Of a stretch of DNA of 6,637 bases, positions 4,631 to 6,637 are shown piece by piece (the first letter of the stretch is position 1; every line of letters begins with the position of its first letter). Source of the stretch: an uncultured Oscillospiraceae bacterium (lineage in GTDB: Bacteria; Bacillota; Clostridia; Oscillospirales; Ruminococcaceae). The notes beneath the pieces were generated by a model. That model ran no database searches. It was not told the DNA's origin and saw nothing but the letters and a program-made list of their open reading frames with translations. The translations under genes were made by a program, and so were the position numbers. The stretch spans positions 1 through 6,637 of the forward strand of contig CAJUAN010000059.1 in assembly GCA_910584715.1 (NCBI GenBank), written 5' to 3'.

Positions 4631-6392
4631 ATTTCCAACCTGCCTCATTACAAAATGCTTGTATAGCTTTATCGGTTTGTCCGTGCTTGCGTATACAACG
4701 CCCGAAATTCATTTCCAAAAGGTTACGATCAAATTCGTTGGCAGCTTTTTTACCGCTGCCGATTGATACCGCGCAAGCCTTACCGTCATGCCCAACGGAA
4801 ATAACAGCTTTCATATTATCAACATCATTCAAAGCCATAATATCAGACAAGCTAAGCGGCGTATTATTCGGGTGATTATGCACGAGAATAAACTCATGCT
4901 TTTCCGAAAGCAGTATGCCGCTAACATCTCCGCTGTCACTGTAATGCTTTTTAGTAAGCTTTTTAAGCTTTCTGCCGCTTTCCGAAAGCAGATAAATCGT
5001 TTCGGACGGCTTGTTATCATTCTCCACAACAGCAAGCTGTGAATATTTGCAGACAGCCTTATCGAGTTTCAGATCGAATAATCCCTCAAACTGCTTTTTA
5101 AAAGCAGCGCTGTTAAGGAAATCGGCGTTTGCAGGATAATACGGACGGTTACCACCGTTTCCGCTGTTGATGTTGGTTTTTCCGGCAGCGTACCTTTTCG
5201 CCGCATGAACCGCCTTTTGTGATACCGACCTACCAAACCCGTCCACCCGAACGCGTGAATTATCCGGAAGCAGCCCGGTAACCTTAAGATGTTCGGCAAG
5301 AGCCGCCTCCCGCCGCTTCAGCACAGCGGACTTCCGCGCAAATTCGCTGTCATATCGTGCTTTAGCAGCGGGATCATTTTCGACCGACCGCGCCCCGTCC
5401 AGAGCGGCGAGCTCGCGCTTGGACTTGCGGATCGCCCTCTCATAGGCACGCTGTTTCTGCGTGTCACGGTAAACCCGTTCATTCTCGGAACGGGAAAACT
5501 CCGGCTCGTTGGCGGGTTTGGAGATACCCTCAAAGTACGGGAAAAACGAGTGCCGGCAGTTCCAGCCGCATAAGCCGTCCCCGGTGCCGTAGCCGGTAGC
5601 GTCGTAAAAATACGGGTACTTCGGGTGACCTTTGACAAGGCTATAGATCTGTCCCTGCCATTCGGCGTGAGAGGGACGCGCCCCCAAATGGGAGGACACT
5701 TCCACCAGCTGACAGTCCATTTCCGCCGCAAGCCCCAGCTGCAGATCGCCGCAGGTCTTGCCTATCCCCGTAACTATCGCGCGGCGTACCGCAACATCAA
5801 GCTGATCCGTCCGGCCGGATTTGTAATTAACACACTTTATCCCGTCCGCGCCAAGCTTTTTGACAGCCTTAAACTGTGCTTCCTGCGGAGTAAACGCGCC
5901 GCTTGCGACTTCCAGATAAGCCAAGTCCAGCGCGTCGGAAAGCTGTCTGTTCGCCGCTGCCGCCGCGGAATTGGTGAGATTTCTCATCAATCCGTTTGTA
6001 TTTTTCAAGCCTTTTTTCAAGGCGTTTGAAAAAGCTACCGAACGGGTATAGTTCGTCAATTTCTCCCGGTAATCGCCGGATACCAGTCCGTCCGCAATGG
6101 CGAATTTGTAGATTTTTTCGTCCTCGCGGATAGCGGTTTTGACCGCGTCCGTGTAAAGCTCCTTAACAGCTTTTTCGGAAATTTTCAGCTTTTGGGCAAT
6201 ACGTTTCTTGACCTCCCGGGAGGACAGCGTGAGCTGATTAGCTTTGACGATCTGCCACTCCGCCGTGGGGGTCAAAAGGTTTGTTTTTCGGATACGTCTG
6301 CAAATATCGGAAATAATTTCGTCCTGCAATTCCGACATTAATTGTATCATACTGTCGGGAAGTTTGTCAAGCTGTGAGGGAGTCAGAGCCAT
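4620..6392 (-). CDS. Minor capsid protein 2 fused to a C-terminal JAB-like module
   Basis: 590 residues. Residues 1 to about 385 match the A118-type minor head protein Phage_min_cap2, placed right after the portal gene. The strongest block is 232-290: VSSHLGARPSHAEWQGQIYS, then GYGTGDGLCGWNCRHSFFPYFEG. A charged helix follows (QKQRAYERAIRKSKRELAALD). These proteins bind portal and capsid inside the head and may be ejected with the DNA. The family normally ends near residue 390. Here about 200 residues are added: a Gly/Asn-rich linker (about 405-416), then a region with HNHP (505-508), S514 and D517, spaced HxH-x6-SxxD, one residue shorter than the JAMM consensus, with E464 (PSETIYLL) as likely upstream acid. 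This suggests a zinc JAB/MPN-like peptidase. GGAGG inside the end of the portal gene precedes the ATG. The C-terminal part is more AT-rich than the rest. Confidence 0.88.
   Translation of the reverse strand: MALTPSQLDKLPDSMIQLMSELQDEIISDICRRIRKTNLLTPTAEWQIVKANQLTLSSREVKKRIAQKLKISEKAVKELYTDAVKTAIREDEKIYKFAIADGLVSGDYREKLTNYTRSVAFSNALKKGLKNTNGLMRNLTNSAAAAANRQLSDALDLAYLEVASGAFTPQEAQFKAVKKLGADGIKCVNYKSGRTDQLDVAVRRAIVTGIGKTCGDLQLGLAAEMDCQLVEVSSHLGARPSHAEWQGQIYSLVKGHPKYPYFYDATGYGTGDGLCGWNCRHSFFPYFEGISKPANEPEFSRSENERVYRDTQKQRAYERAIRKSKRELAALDGARSVENDPAAKARYDSEFARKSAVLKRREAALAEHLKVTGLLPDNSRVRVDGFGRSVSQKAVHAAKRYAAGKTNINSGNGGNRPYYPANADFLNSAAFKKQFEGLFDLKLDKAVCKYSQLAVVENDNKPSETIYLLSESGRKLKKLTKKHYSDSGDVSGILLSEKHEFILVHNHPNNTPLSLSDIMALNDVDNMKAVISVGHDGKACAVSIGSGKKAANEFDRNLLEMNFGRCIRKHGQTDKAIQAFCNEAGWKYGK
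4743..5045 (-). other. JAB/JAMM-like domain in the minor capsid protein
   Basis: Codes for about residues 450-550 of the fusion. Visible candidate metal and catalytic positions are E464 (5001-5003), H505 and H507 (4872-4880), S514 and D517 (4842-4844). The order is strand with Glu (ETIYLL), Gly turn (ESGRKL), strand FILVHNHP, then a helix after SLSDI, then strands AVISVGHD and ACAVSIG, as expected for the JAB fold. RadC has the same HNHP...S..D pattern. JAB-type peptidases cut isopeptide or peptide bonds, but many relatives have unknown activity. Domain borders are approximate. Confidence 0.7.
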
Positions 6393-6394
6393 TA

Positions 6395-6637
6395 TCAGCC
6401 GCCTCCCTCAAAGCCTAAGTCCACGGACTCAATGCCCTTGATCCCGTCAAGGATTTTTTTAGCGTCCTCCTCGGTATCGCCGTAATATTTGGCTCTAAAC
6501 TCCCACGGAGCCTTAACGCCGTCCCGTACCTCCTGCAAGTCCTGCAACCGCTCGGCGGTATCGTCGATTATCACAGAGCGGTCGAAATCAATGTCTATCT
6601 CGGCATTCTCCGCGATATCCGCGCCCATGAGGTTTTT
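6395..6637 (-). CDS. Portal protein, C-terminal 80 residues (N-terminus off the window)
   Basis: The frame is open to the window edge (KNLMGADIAENAEI...), so the ATG at 6626-6628 is internal and not the real start. The segment IDIDFDRSVIIDDTAERLQDLQEVRDGVKAPWEFRAKYYGDTEEDAKKILDGI resembles the end of A118/SPP1-type portal proteins: an acidic 'F-DS-I-D' strand, then a helix that counts back 'GV-s-wE-R-KYYG-TEEEAKK'. Portal proteins form the dodecameric ring at one capsid vertex through which DNA enters and leaves. Its place immediately before minor capsid protein 2 supports the call. Its last codons hold the GGAGG ribosome binding site of the next gene, whose ATG follows two bases after the TGA. 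Confidence 0.8.
   Translation of the reverse strand, partial: KNLMGADIAENAEIDIDFDRSVIIDDTAERLQDLQEVRDGVKAPWEFRAKYYGDTEEDAKKILDGIKGIESVDLGFEGGG

Overview
The window is a stretch of a tailed-phage (siphovirus-type) morphogenesis operon, most likely from a prophage. All credible genes are on the minus strand, so transcription runs from high to low coordinates. The proteins match the A118/SPP1-like head module common in Bacillota: portal C-terminus, minor capsid protein 2, GP20-type scaffold, major capsid protein, connector series, tail tube. Strong AGGAGG-type ribosome binding sites, tightly packed genes and a moderate base composition (roughly 50-57% GC in the blocks I counted in the head genes) suggest a Clostridia-type host, perhaps Oscillospiraceae/Ruminococcus-like. 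That host guess is inference only. No integrase, att site, terminase, tRNA, CRISPR or IS element is visible.

Layout in order of transcription. Positions 6637-6395 hold the C-terminus of the portal protein, cut by the window edge. Positions 6392-4620 encode a 590-residue minor capsid protein 2 whose last ~200 residues are an extra module with a JAB/JAMM-like metal-binding motif. Positions 4630-4442 hold a 62-residue acidic orphan, overlapping the end of the previous gene. Positions 4458-4374 carry two hairpins, one a good bidirectional terminator candidate. Positions 4347-3802 encode the scaffold and 3786-2779 the major capsid protein. Positions 2760-2407 encode a small protein with a HeH/LEM-like domain. 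Positions 2406-951 hold four neck genes: connector, head closure, HK97-gp10/minor-capsid-2-like, and tail terminator. Positions 946-353 encode the tail tube, and 332-1 a tail assembly chaperone cut by the window edge.

The genes together form the head (portal, minor head protein, scaffold, capsid), the neck that joins head to tail, and the start of the tail. No tail sheath gene lies between terminator and tube, which fits a non-contractile tail. No gap between genes exceeds 300 bases; the largest (about 94 bases, 4348-4441) holds the terminator.

The most interesting feature is the minor capsid protein 2-JAB fusion followed by a translationally coupled small acidic ORF and a terminator, in DNA that is clearly more AT-rich than its surroundings. 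This looks like an exchangeable cargo/effector cassette with a possible immunity partner, spliced into an otherwise ordinary head operon. A 24-bp perfect palindrome inside the tail chaperone gene is a second unexplained signal.
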